Origin: Verrucomicrobium sp. BvORR034
GTDB lineage: Bacteria; Verrucomicrobiota; Verrucomicrobiia; Verrucomicrobiales; Verrucomicrobiaceae
Direction: 5' to 3'
Assembly (NCBI RefSeq): GCF_000739635.1
Contig: NZ_BATQ01000130.1
Location: 1 to 60,107, forward strand
Length of the DNA stretch: 60,107 nt
Shown here: piece after piece, positions 34,694-43,191 of the stretch
How the letters are laid out: every line of letters begins with the position of its first letter
How positions within the stretch are numbered: position 1 is the first letter of the stretch
Notes under the pieces: generated by a model
Told to the model about the DNA's origin: nothing
What the model saw: the letters and a program-made list of their open reading frames with translations, nothing else
Databases searched by the model: none
Translations under genes and position numbers: made by a program

Positions 34694-35518
34694 TCACTCA
34701 GCGGTCGCACGGCGCTTCCGACGAAGCACCAACACCATGCCGGCTGCCGCGATAAACACCAGGCCGGAAGGCTCAGGCACCGCCACGGGATTTCCAAAAT
34801 CACTGGTATCCCCCTTGAGCAGACTCAAATCGCCATCGATGGCGGTGAAAATACCATTCGGCAATGTGCCCGAGGTCGTCTTCGACTCGAAGTCCAGCGT
34901 GATCTTGTTCGTGTTGTTGTAGGTCAGGATGGCCGCAGCAGACGGATCAGTCTCGGAAATATTGTACCCGGGACCACTGAAGAGGACGCCGTTCGTGAAA
35001 TAGGAAGCCGACACACTGTTCGGGCTGTCTGCCAGACGGTAGGAGGTCAAGCCATCCGACAGGTAGGCACGGAAGGCCTCAGACTGCTTGGCCTCACCGT
35101 CCACATCGTAGATGAGCAGATCAAACTGGCTCACCGTGAAGGTCGTGCTGAAATTCGTGCCCCCTTTGAAGAACTCCAACGTGTAATGCAATCCACCGGA
35201 GCCATAGGACGTGGCCGTGTAGTAGAGGCCAAGGTCACCATTGGGCTGACCGGAAGTCTGGCTGTAATCAGGCAGGTGGCCCGTGAAAGCGTAGGAACCC
35301 CAAGCGGAAGCCGTGACTCGCAGGTCCACCGACACATTTCCCACACTGGCCACATTGGTGAACTTCATCACCGAGGACTGGTAGTACGGACCAAGATCCT
35401 GCAGCGTCCCGGTTTGGTTCCCGGAGAAGTTGTCGAACTCAATGTCCACCGACTCCGCTGCGGGAAGGGCGGCACCCATCAGAAGGGTAGCCAAAGTGGT
35501 CAGAAAGGAAAGTCTCAT
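34694..35518 (-). CDS. PEP-CTERM sorting-domain exoprotein
   Basis: 274 residues. A signal peptide (MRLSFLTTLATLLMGAALPA) is followed by a beta-rich domain with repeated aromatic strands (YSQTSGQPNGDLGLYYTATSY, GGTNFSTTFTVSQFDLLIYDVDG). The C-terminus is VAVPEPSGLVFIAAAGMVLVLRRKRRA, again a PEP-CTERM signal. Exosortase processing and surface location are expected. The middle resembles carbohydrate-binding or LamG-like beta sandwiches only in a general way. It has its own terminator. The 333-bp AT-rich region upstream (35519-35851) holds its promoter and that of the divergent ceramidase-like gene, with a repeated TTTTGAGACT at about 35708 and 35742. Confidence 0.92.
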   Translation of the reverse strand: MRLSFLTTLATLLMGAALPAAESVDIEFDNFSGNQTGTLQDLGPYYQSSVMKFTNVASVGNVSVDLRVTASAWGSYAFTGHLPDYSQTSGQPNGDLGLYYTATSYGSGGLHYTLEFFKGGTNFSTTFTVSQFDLLIYDVDGEAKQSEAFRAYLSDGLTSYRLADSPNSVSASYFTNGVLFSGPGYNISETDPSAAAILTYNNTNKITLDFESKTTSGTLPNGIFTAIDGDLSLLKGDTSDFGNPVAVPEPSGLVFIAAAGMVLVLRRKRRATAE

Positions 35519-35851
35519 AGCTGATAGTGCCGTGCAGTTGATTTCTCAATTTTCACAGACTCTATCAGAAAAGCAACTTCATATTATCGCATTTACAGCA
35601 TTTTTCTCTCTTTTGCGCCTCTTCTGGTGGGTATTGCAGCCTATTGAACCTATCAAACGCGATAAAACCGGACTTAGCAGCACCTTTTTCGCACCTTTTC
35701 TCTTTTTTGAGACTCTCTCGGGCACATCACTAAGCACCTGTTTTGAGACTGGGTTCCGGTGCCCAGAGCCGCACGTGGTACTCTTTTGCCGACTTGTAAT
35801 CGGATAGTCATCCGGGGCAAAGGCTCTGACTCAGCCCTGCGTATCTGGCCC

Positions 35852-37231
35852 ATGCCCACCGTTTTCCACAGAGCATCCCTGCATATTGCTCTGCTCCTGT
35901 TCACCCTCTTCGCCAACGCCCAACTGACTCGCGCCGACGGCATCAAGATCGCCACCTTTGACGTGGATGCCACCCCGCCCGTCGGCTCCGCCATGGCTTA
36001 TGACAAAGTGAAGCGGCTCGACGAGTTGACCCTGAGAGCCCGGGGCATTGTCATCCTAGGGCAGGATGCGCCGATTGTGCTGTGCGCAGTGGATTGGATC
36101 GGAATCGGCAACGAAGGGCACGATGCCTTCTGCCAAGCCCTGGCCGCGGCGGCCAATACTTCAGTCCACCGCGTCGCCGTACACACCCTCCATCAACATG
36201 ACGCACCTGGCTGCGACTTCACCGGAGAGAGAATCATGAAGGATCTGGGCATGGTTGATCTAGGGCGCTGCGAAGGCACCTTCCATCGTGAAGTGGTAGC
36301 ACGTCTCACCGAGGCCGTGAGGACCGCCCTGCCCCTCGCCCAGCCAGCCACCCATGCCGGTTGGGGCGAGGCCAAAGCTATTGAAGTAGCCTCCAACCGA
36401 CGCATCGTCGGACCGGAAGGCCGGCTCCGCCCCATGAGAGGCAGCGCCACCAAGGATGCCAGCCTGCGTGCCGAACCCGAGGGACTGATTGATCCCGTCG
36501 TTTCCCAGTTGAGTTTCTGGAATGGAGACAAGCCCCTCGCCGTGCTGAGCTACTATGCATGCCACCCGCAGAGCTACTACCGCACCGGAGTGCCCAGCTG
36601 CGACTTCCCCGGCATTGCCCGATTCATGCGCGGGCAGTCCGTGCCCGAAGCCTTGCACGTCCACTTCAACGGCGCTGGCGGCAATGTGGCCGCTGGCAAG
36701 TACAATGATGGCGCCAAAGAAAACCGCCTCACTCTCGCCACACGTCTGGCCGACGCCATGGCCCGAGCGTATGCTGCCACCGAAAAGTTCCCATTGAACG
36801 GGAGCGACGTCCGCTGGGCCTACGAACCGGTGCGACTGCCTGCGGGCAAGCACCTCGTCAAAGAAGACCTGGAAAAAACACTGCTCAGCACTTCCGTGCG
36901 GATGGGATACATCGGGCAGATCGACCAGCTCTCTTTCCTGGATCGCGACCGGCAACAGCATCAGATCGAAATTGGCTGCCTCGCCGTGGGACCCGCCCGC
37001 ATCCTCCACATGCCAGGGGAGCTCTTCGTCGAGTACCAACTCAACGCCAAGGCTCTGCGCCCGGACCTGAAGGTGGCCATGGCCGCCTACGGCGACTATG
37101 GCCCCGGCTACATCAGCACCCGCGCCGCCTATGCCCAGGGCGGCTATGAGATGGAGCCACGTTCCACCAACGTGGGGCCGGAGAGCGAAGAAATCCTGAT
37201 GGGCGCAGTGAAAAAGCTGCTGGCTCACTGA
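35852..37231 (+). CDS. Neutral/alkaline ceramidase-like secreted protein
   Basis: 459 residues from ATG 35852 with signal peptide (LHIALLLFTLFANAQLTRADG). The N-terminal domain of neutral/alkaline non-lysosomal ceramidases is recognisable: FDVDATPPVGSAMAYDK, VVLCAVDWIGIGNEGHDAF, VAVHTLHQHDAPG (zinc-binding histidines), YYACHPQSYYRTGVPSCDFPGIARF, HFNGAGGNVAAGKYND, and the Tyr-rich YGDYGPGYISTRAAYAQGGYE near the end. Ceramidases hydrolyse the amide of ceramide, but this short family is often of unknown substrate. Expected in the periplasm or outside. First of a same-strand run of exported proteins; the next ceramidase-like gene starts 57 bp on. Confidence 0.9.
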   Translation: MPTVFHRASLHIALLLFTLFANAQLTRADGIKIATFDVDATPPVGSAMAYDKVKRLDELTLRARGIVILGQDAPIVLCAVDWIGIGNEGHDAFCQALAAAANTSVHRVAVHTLHQHDAPGCDFTGERIMKDLGMVDLGRCEGTFHREVVARLTEAVRTALPLAQPATHAGWGEAKAIEVASNRRIVGPEGRLRPMRGSATKDASLRAEPEGLIDPVVSQLSFWNGDKPLAVLSYYACHPQSYYRTGVPSCDFPGIARFMRGQSVPEALHVHFNGAGGNVAAGKYNDGAKENRLTLATRLADAMARAYAATEKFPLNGSDVRWAYEPVRLPAGKHLVKEDLEKTLLSTSVRMGYIGQIDQLSFLDRDRQQHQIEIGCLAVGPARILHMPGELFVEYQLNAKALRPDLKVAMAAYGDYGPGYISTRAAYAQGGYEMEPRSTNVGPESEEILMGAVKKLLAH

Positions 37232-37288
37232 TCACTGCTACCCCGGGCCGGAAATCCTCAGTTCGCCCACCCTCCTCCATGCGACCTC

Positions 37289-38731
37289 ATGAAACCTTGT
37301 TTTTCATCGAACCACTGGAGAAGTGCCCCACCTCCCGCCAGCGTTACGCGGCGTGAGGTTCTCCGCCTGGGCGTCCTGGGCGCGCTCAGCATCGGAGTCT
37401 TCTCGTTGACAGAGCGTGCCGCAGCCCAGGCGGGAGGGTCTTGGAAAGCAGGTGTGGCCCGCGCCGTCATCACGCCAGAGCAGGCGGTCTGGCTGGCTGG
37501 CTATGGCAGCAAACGGGTTCCCGATGGCAAGCTGCATGAACTGTGGGCCAAGGTCCTGGCACTGGAAGACGCCACCGGGCATCGCGCCGTGCTGATCACC
37601 ACCGACTTCCAAGGCGTGCCGAGGGAGATGAGCGACCGCGTCTTTGCCCAGCTCCGCCAGCAACTGGCCCTGGAGCGACATCAGGTCATGCTCGCGTTCT
37701 CCCACAATCACTGTAGCCCCAGGCTGGGCGATGATTTGGGGGATTACTATCCCGTGGAAGAGGAGCAAGTGGCCCAGGTGGAACAATACACCACCCAGAT
37801 GGAGACCAAGCTGGTGGCACTGGTGGACGAGGCTTTGAAACAACTATCCCCGGCCACGCTCAAGCAGGGTGCCGGCATGATCGGATTCGCCGTCAACCGC
37901 CGCAACAACCGCGAAGCCGAGGTGGGCGAACTGCTCGCTCAGGGAACACCACTCAAAGGCCCCGTGGACCACGCCGTGCCCGTCATGACAGTGACAAGAC
38001 CGGATGGGAAACTGGAAGCCGTGCTCTTTGGCTATGCCTGCCATCCCACGACACTCAGCTTCACCAGCTGGTGCGGCGACTACCCCGGCTTCGCCCAACT
38101 CGCGCTGGAGCAACAACACCCCGGCACGACCGCAATGTTTGTAAACACCTGCGGCGGAGATCAGAACCCGCTGCCCCGTCGCAGCGTACTGCTGTGCGAG
38201 CGCTACGGACGCATGCTCGCCCAGGCGGTAGATGAGACCTTGACCAAGGACTTGCAAACCATCTCCCCCAAGCTGCGCACCGCTTTTTCTCTCGTGGATC
38301 TGGCCTACGACAAGGTCATGACCCGCGCGGAGATTGAGCCGGACCTGCAAAACGCCAATCCCATCCGCGCTCGTTGGGCTGCCCGCCTGCTGCGTCGGCT
38401 GGATGCCGGCGAGAGCTTTGCCACCAGCTATCCCTACCCACTGCATGCATGGCAGCTTGGCGGGGAAATGCTGTTGCTGGGCATCGGCGCTGAAGCCGTG
38501 GTGGACTACGCCCTCCGGTTCAAGAAGGAATTTGGCCCCGGCACCTGGGTCTGCGGCTACGTGGATGACATGGTCGCCTACATTCCCTCCCGCCGAGTAT
38601 GGGAGGAAGGCGGGTATGAAGGCGGCTCCTTCCTCTACGAGTACCGCCACCCCGCTGTGCGCTGGGCCGGAGATGTGGAAGACCGCATCGCCACCAGCAT
38701 CCATGCCCTCGTTAAAAAGGTCAGGGCTTGA
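37289..38731 (+). CDS. Second neutral-ceramidase-like protein, Tat-type signal
   Basis: 480 residues. The N-terminus SVTRREVLRLGVLGALSIGVFSL contains a twin-arginine motif, suggesting export in folded form. The ceramidase-like domain shows ARAVITPEQAVWLAGYGSKR, LITTDFQGVPREMSDRVF, LAFSHNHCSPRLGDDL (His pair for zinc), VLFGYACHPTTLSFTSWCGDYPGFAQLALE, MFVNTCGGDQNPLPRRSV and a C-terminal WEEGGYEGGSFLYEY. It is a paralogue of the preceding gene but clearly diverged, with a different export route. The two are separated by 57 bp and likely co-transcribed. Whether they act on lipids or on other amides cannot be said. Confidence 0.9.
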   Translation: MKPCFSSNHWRSAPPPASVTRREVLRLGVLGALSIGVFSLTERAAAQAGGSWKAGVARAVITPEQAVWLAGYGSKRVPDGKLHELWAKVLALEDATGHRAVLITTDFQGVPREMSDRVFAQLRQQLALERHQVMLAFSHNHCSPRLGDDLGDYYPVEEEQVAQVEQYTTQMETKLVALVDEALKQLSPATLKQGAGMIGFAVNRRNNREAEVGELLAQGTPLKGPVDHAVPVMTVTRPDGKLEAVLFGYACHPTTLSFTSWCGDYPGFAQLALEQQHPGTTAMFVNTCGGDQNPLPRRSVLLCERYGRMLAQAVDETLTKDLQTISPKLRTAFSLVDLAYDKVMTRAEIEPDLQNANPIRARWAARLLRRLDAGESFATSYPYPLHAWQLGGEMLLLGIGAEAVVDYALRFKKEFGPGTWVCGYVDDMVAYIPSRRVWEEGGYEGGSFLYEYRHPAVRWAGDVEDRIATSIHALVKKVRA

Positions 38732-38769
38732 ACCCACAACATCCCACCATGCCCCCCTGGAGGCACTCC

Positions 38770-40194
38770 ATGAACCACCCCCTCTTCCGCTTCCACCGGC
38801 ATCTCGCGGCGCTCGCCCTGATCCCCCTTCTCGTCATTCATACGTTGCGGGCGGATCCAGGAAAAAACACTTCCGCTCCCGCCCCACCCCAGGCGGCGCC
38901 ATCAGAGAAAGGCCCCAACTGGACATTGACCACGCCTCAAGCAGCATGGCAGCCTCGGGATTCGTCGGGTGAGGTGGTGTACCGCGACCGTCTTTGGATC
39001 TTCGGCGGCTGGTTCAACTCCCAGGAGGCACCTCCGCGGGATGTATGGAGCTCTCCCAACGGCAAAGATTGGACACTCATCAACCGGGAAGCTCCCTGGA
39101 AGCACAGCGATCTGCCCATGAGCCTCGTCTTCAATGACCGGATGTGGATGATAGGCGGCTGGTACAACGGGCGGCTGCCGGGTTATTCCGCGGGTCGGGA
39201 AGTGTGGTGGTCCCAAGACGGATCCACCTGGCAGCAGGCCGCAGCCACAGCCGCCTGGACACCACGCACCGCTGCTGCAGCCGTGGTCTTCAAGGACAGG
39301 ATGTGGCTTCTGGGCGGCACGGAGAACTACTACTTTGGCGACGAGAAGAGCCTGAAAAACGATGTCTGGAGCTCTACAGACGGCAAGGTCTGGACTCTGG
39401 CCACCGCAAACGCAGCATGGTCACCCCGCGCCTATCATCAGGCGGTGGCGCTCAACGGCAGGATCTACCTCTTCGGCGGCGGAAACTATGTGCCCGAGTA
39501 TCACGCCTTGAACGATGTCTGGTCCTCCGACGATGGCATCCACTGGGTTCAGGAAACATCCGCCGCCCCCTGGATTCCACGGCTCTGGTTCTCATCAGTC
39601 ATCTACCGGGATTGTATGTGGGTACTGGGCGGTTGGTCCAACCACCCCTCACAAAACCTGGGGGACGTCTGGTACTCCCGGAACGGCAGGGAATGGGCGC
39701 AGCTAAAGTCTGATGTTTCATGGAAAGAACGCCATGAGCACTCCGCCTACGTCTTTCGTGACCAGATTTTTGTGGCCGGAGGTCATGCCCGGCCGTTGAG
39801 CCATGAAGTGTGGTCGCTGCAACTCCCGGCGGACTGGGTACCCGCCGTTCCCGCAACGACGCCCCAAGCTCCCAGCACCGAAGTCCCGAGAAAGCAGAAT
39901 AGAAACAGCAGGACAAGCACCGTTTCCCGCATCTATGGGACTACGATATGCTCCGCATTCGGGAGGCAAAAGTCTGTCGCGCGGAAAGCTGCGCCCGTTT
40001 GGAAGCGTATTCTCCTTCCCCCATGTTTTTTCGCTTTTCCCGGCTTCTTCTGGCAGGCTGCGCCTGCGGCGTGGCCCACATGTGCCCGGCTCAAGAACCT
40101 TCCCCCACGATTGCCACGGTGTCGGATGCCCTGGACAAGGCTCTCCTGCCCATTCTTGAACAGCGGTGCATGGACTGCCATGACGACGAGATGA
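38770..40194 (+). CDS. Secreted kelch-repeat protein with runaway C-terminus
   Basis: 474 residues from ATG 38770, which has a good GGAGG site. A signal peptide (LAALALIPLLVIHTLRAD) is followed by six kelch blades, each with a GG pair and a downstream Trp: IFGGWFN, MIGGWYNG, LLGGTEN, LFGGGNY, VLGGWSN, VAGGHAR. A galactose-oxidase-like propeller for binding or catalysis is inferred. After about residue 360 the sequence becomes low quality (SRIYGTTICSAF, PPCFFAFPGFFWQ) and the frame runs on to 40194, overlapping the next gene by 172 bp in another frame. The last 100 residues look like non-coding translation, so the original stop may have been lost. Confidence 0.82.
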   Translation: MNHPLFRFHRHLAALALIPLLVIHTLRADPGKNTSAPAPPQAAPSEKGPNWTLTTPQAAWQPRDSSGEVVYRDRLWIFGGWFNSQEAPPRDVWSSPNGKDWTLINREAPWKHSDLPMSLVFNDRMWMIGGWYNGRLPGYSAGREVWWSQDGSTWQQAAATAAWTPRTAAAAVVFKDRMWLLGGTENYYFGDEKSLKNDVWSSTDGKVWTLATANAAWSPRAYHQAVALNGRIYLFGGGNYVPEYHALNDVWSSDDGIHWVQETSAAPWIPRLWFSSVIYRDCMWVLGGWSNHPSQNLGDVWYSRNGREWAQLKSDVSWKERHEHSAYVFRDQIFVAGGHARPLSHEVWSLQLPADWVPAVPATTPQAPSTEVPRKQNRNSRTSTVSRIYGTTICSAFGRQKSVARKAAPVWKRILLPPCFFAFPGFFWQAAPAAWPTCARLKNLPPRLPRCRMPWTRLSCPFLNSGAWTAMTTR

Positions 40195-41912
40195 AGAAGG
40201 GCGATATCAGCCTGGAGGCTCTGCGGCAGCCGGGATTGAATCGGCACAACGTGCGGCTCTGGGACAAGGTTCGGGAACAGGTGCGCTCCGGGACCATGCC
40301 CCCCAAGAACAAGACACCGCTTGAGGCAGGTCAGAAGCAGGCAGTGCTCGACTGGATCAAGTCCAACGAGCTGGCGATCAAAGCCAGCCCCGCGTCCGAC
40401 CCGGGCCATCGCAAGGTCCGGCGCCTGAATCGCGAAGAGTACTCCAACACCCTTCGCGATCTTCTGGGTATCACCAGCCGGCCCGGCGACAAGTTCCCCG
40501 CCGATGGCGCGGGTGGCGAGGGTTTTGCCAACAATGCGGACACTCTGACCTTTTCCACGCTCCTGATGGAAAAATTCATGGGCGGCGCCAATGACGCCAT
40601 CGCCGAAGTCTGGAGCAAGCCAGAACTCCGCGGGCGACTGATGGCCCCCGTCACCAGCGACAAGCTCCCCGCTGAGGTGGGCGCAGAACTGACCCTTCGC
40701 CCCTTCCTGCTGAAGGCTTATCGGCGACCGCCCACCGAGGCCGAGCTCAAAGAGGTCATCAAGATCTTTGCCGCGGCGCTCCAGCGTGGCGAGAACTGGG
40801 ATGGTGCCATGAAGGTTGCCTTCAAAGCGGTCCTCCTGTCCCCCAAGTTTCTGCTCATTGAAGAAGAAGACCGCCCAGGGACGAAGGAGCCTTGGAAGAT
40901 CAACCACTACGAGGTCGCCAGCCGGCTCTCTTACTTCCTCTGGGTCTCCGCTCCCGACGACGCCCTGCTCAAGCTGGCTGCAGAGCAGAAACTTCACGAC
41001 CCGGCAGTGCTTGCAGGGGAAACCAAGCGCATGCTGGCCGACCCCAAGGGCCTGGCCTTCACCAAGAACTTCGCCGGCCAGTGGCTCCATTTCGAGCAAC
41101 TCTTCAATGCCGTGGATCCCGATCGCCGGAAGTTCAAAGACTTCAACGACACCCTCCGGCAGGCGATGTACGACGAGGTCTTCGCCTTCTGCGACGCGGT
41201 CCTGCGCCACAACGGACGAGTGCTTGATCTGCTGGACAGTGACTACACCTTCGTCAATGAGCCTCTCGCCAAGCTCTACGACATTCCCGGCATACAGGGC
41301 AAGGAGATGCGCCAGGTGAAGTTCACCGACAACAAGCGTGGTGGTCTCACCGGGATGGGAGCCATTCTCGCCGTCACCGCGCTCCCGCAAAGGACCAGCC
41401 CGGTTCTCCGCGGCAAGTGGGTGCTGGAACAACTCCTCAGCGCCCCTCCCCCTCCTCCTCCGCCGAATGTAGGAGAACTCCCCGAGGATGATCGCTCCAT
41501 CAAAGGTGAACTCACCTTCCGCCAACGCCTGGAGCAGCATCGCGCCAAGCCCGTCTGCGCCGGCTGCCACGCCCGCATGGATCCTCTGGGCTTCGGCCTG
41601 GAGAACTTCGATGCCATCGGCAAGTGGCGCAATGACGAGAACGGCAAGCCGCTCGATGCCAGCGGCCTCATGCCTGACGGCACGAGCTTTGCCGGCCCGG
41701 CAGAGATGCGCAGGGTGCTCATGCTGGAGAAGGACATGTTCGTCCGCACCCTTTGCTCACGCCTCCTTGGTTATGCCCTAAACCGCGGCCTGGAGGTGAA
41801 CGACCAACCCACGCTGCTCCGACTGGAGGAAACGCTTAAGAAGGCGGACTACCGCAGCGAGTCACTGATCATCGCCGTCGTCCAGAGCTTCCCCTTCCTG
41901 CACCGCAGGTAG
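40023..41912 (+). CDS. DUF1587/DUF1592/DUF1588/DUF1585 secreted di-haem protein
   Basis: 629 residues from ATG 40023 with a signal peptide (FFRFSRLLLAGCACGVAH). A cytochrome-c-like domain carries CMDCH (about residue 49). Then DUF1587 (KVRRLNREEYSNTLRDLLGI), DUF1592 (FLLKAYRRPPTEAELKEV, LLSPKFLLIEE, RLSYFLWVSAPDDALLKLA), DUF1588 (GLTGMGAILAVTALPQRTSPVLRGKWVLEQLL, then CAGCHARMDPLGFGLENFD with a second CxxCH) and DUF1585 (FVRTLCSRLLGYALNRGLE). The set is typical of planctomycetes and verrucomicrobia, where a DUF1552 partner normally follows; none does here. An electron-transfer or haem-dependent exoenzyme is inferred. It overlaps the kelch frame by 172 bp. Confidence 0.93.
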   Translation: MFFRFSRLLLAGCACGVAHMCPAQEPSPTIATVSDALDKALLPILEQRCMDCHDDEMKKGDISLEALRQPGLNRHNVRLWDKVREQVRSGTMPPKNKTPLEAGQKQAVLDWIKSNELAIKASPASDPGHRKVRRLNREEYSNTLRDLLGITSRPGDKFPADGAGGEGFANNADTLTFSTLLMEKFMGGANDAIAEVWSKPELRGRLMAPVTSDKLPAEVGAELTLRPFLLKAYRRPPTEAELKEVIKIFAAALQRGENWDGAMKVAFKAVLLSPKFLLIEEEDRPGTKEPWKINHYEVASRLSYFLWVSAPDDALLKLAAEQKLHDPAVLAGETKRMLADPKGLAFTKNFAGQWLHFEQLFNAVDPDRRKFKDFNDTLRQAMYDEVFAFCDAVLRHNGRVLDLLDSDYTFVNEPLAKLYDIPGIQGKEMRQVKFTDNKRGGLTGMGAILAVTALPQRTSPVLRGKWVLEQLLSAPPPPPPPNVGELPEDDRSIKGELTFRQRLEQHRAKPVCAGCHARMDPLGFGLENFDAIGKWRNDENGKPLDASGLMPDGTSFAGPAEMRRVLMLEKDMFVRTLCSRLLGYALNRGLEVNDQPTLLRLEETLKKADYRSESLIIAVVQSFPFLHRR

Positions 41913-41934
41913 GCAAGTTGGTCTTGGAATACGA

Positions 41935-42026
41935 GCGGGGTAGGTTCCTCGATCCGCATGGGGCGACGCACGCATGACACAAGGCGAGGACACCCCGTCG
42001 CCGCTTTTGAGGATCAACCTACCCGC
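41935..42026. repeat. Nested inverted repeats (cruciform-like, about 92 bp)
   Basis: Outer arms: 41935-41946 (GCGGGGTAGGTT) pairs with 42016-42026 (AACCTACCCGC). Inner arms: 41962-41968 (GGCGACG) pairs with 41996-42002 (CGTCGCC). The structure lies 23 bp behind the DUF1592-type gene, in the 235-bp convergent gap before the DUF423 gene. It lacks a T-run, so it is not a standard intrinsic terminator. It could be a REP-like repeat, a small structured RNA, or a Rho-dependent end. Confidence 0.5.
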
Positions 42027-42147
42027 ACTCACTCAGATTCGCATGACTGGCAGATAACCGACCCGGCCAGCCAGCGCTCAGTCGAAACACTTCCCCGAAG
42101 AGGGTGAACTTCGACTGACAACATCGCCGCGTTCTCCTGGCCCTGAC

Positions 42148-42543
42148 TCACGCCCTCTCTTTTGCAGAAAAGAGCAGGCCGAGCCAGCCGAGCATGAAAA
42201 GCACCCCGCCAATTGGCGTGACGGCACCGAGCCATTTCACACCGGTCAGGCACAGCAGATACAAACTCCCGCTGAAAAACACGATGCCCCCAGTCATCAA
42301 TCGACTGACCCAACGTCCTTGATCAGGGCGGCTAAAGGCGAAGGCGAGGATCAGCAACACCACAGCATGTGCAAGATGGTACTGGCTCGCCGTCTTCCAG
42401 ACATCCAATCGATACGCCGCTTCCACAGCCCCCAAGGTGGTCTCCCACTTGGTCTTCAGCGCATGAGCCCCCATCGCCCCCAGCCCGACGGCAAGAAATC
42501 CCATGATGCCTGCAATACGGAGCTTGAGGAGGTCTGCCTTCAT
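42148..42543 (-). CDS. DUF423 small membrane protein
   Basis: 131 residues from ATG 42543; the frame is open upstream but without conserved sequence. Four hydrophobic helices (IAGIMGFLAVGLGAMGAHAL, YHLAHAVVLLILAFAFS, LMTGGIVFFSGSLYLLCL, AVTPIGGVLFMLGWLGLLF) and the family motifs GAMGAHAL, YHLAHAV and FSGSLYLL mark DUF423 (YwdK/YgdD). The function is unknown; it is a widespread inner-membrane protein. It is convergent with the DUF1592-type gene and divergent from the DUF4112 gene (168 bp). Confidence 0.93.
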   Translation of the reverse strand: MKADLLKLRIAGIMGFLAVGLGAMGAHALKTKWETTLGAVEAAYRLDVWKTASQYHLAHAVVLLILAFAFSRPDQGRWVSRLMTGGIVFFSGSLYLLCLTGVKWLGAVTPIGGVLFMLGWLGLLFSAKERA

Positions 42544-42710
42544 GAGCCGCACTCTCTCCCGCGAACGGAATGACGCCAATGAAATAATGTCGCAGCCACC
42601 TGCAACACTTGCCCCATCCTGTCTGCCCTCCGAGCATATCGCGCCCTTGGTGCCCCCAATCCGCCAAGCTTTATGTGAACAGTCGCGGTCCATGCATCAC
42701 CAAGCTGGAA

Positions 42711-43178
42711 ATGACGATTCCAAACGAAACCCACTTTGAGGTACTGCCGCCAGAGATGCCTGAGGCATCCGCTCCGCCCCAGTACCTGACCCCTGACCAA
42801 GAACTCATCCTCAAACAAGTTGAGAAACTGGCCCGCATTCTAGACTCGGCGATCAACATTCCCGGCTTGAACTGGCGGGTGGGCGCGGATGGGGCCATCG
42901 GCATGCTCCTTCCCGTCGTGGGCGACGTAGCGACCTCGCTGGCCTCCGGCTACATCGTCATCCAAGCAGGGAGACTCGGACTTCCTCGCGCCAAGCTGGC
43001 CAAGATGGTCGTGAACATCCTTATCGATACGGGCGTAGGATCCGTCCCCTTCGCCGGCGACATTTTTGACCTCGTCGTGAAGGCCAATCTCAAGAATGTG
43101 GACATGATCAGGGAGCACTTCCAACTCCCGCCGATGGAGCGGTCGTGGAAAACGCCGCCCAGCACCGGTGATCAGTGA
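42711..43178 (+). CDS. DUF4112 protein
   Basis: 155 residues from ATG 42711. The core LARILDSAINIPGLNWRVGADGAIGMLLPVVGDVATSLASGYIVIQAGRLGLPRAKLAKMVVNILIDTGVGSVPFAGDIFDLVVKANLKN is the DUF4112 signature: two amphipathic-to-hydrophobic helices around GLLPVVGD and SVPFAGDIFD. It probably associates with the membrane. Function unknown. It ends 13 bp before the stop of the convergent FAD oxidoreductase gene. Confidence 0.92.
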   Translation: MTIPNETHFEVLPPEMPEASAPPQYLTPDQELILKQVEKLARILDSAINIPGLNWRVGADGAIGMLLPVVGDVATSLASGYIVIQAGRLGLPRAKLAKMVVNILIDTGVGSVPFAGDIFDLVVKANLKNVDMIREHFQLPPMERSWKTPPSTGDQ

Positions 43179-43191
43179 AACCTCCTCGCAC

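Noticed and set aside
39933-41570. 545-codon minus-strand frame antisense to the DUF1592-type gene
   Set aside because: It mirrors a gene with clear signal peptide and haem motifs; the antisense translation is repetitive and lacks recognisable motifs.
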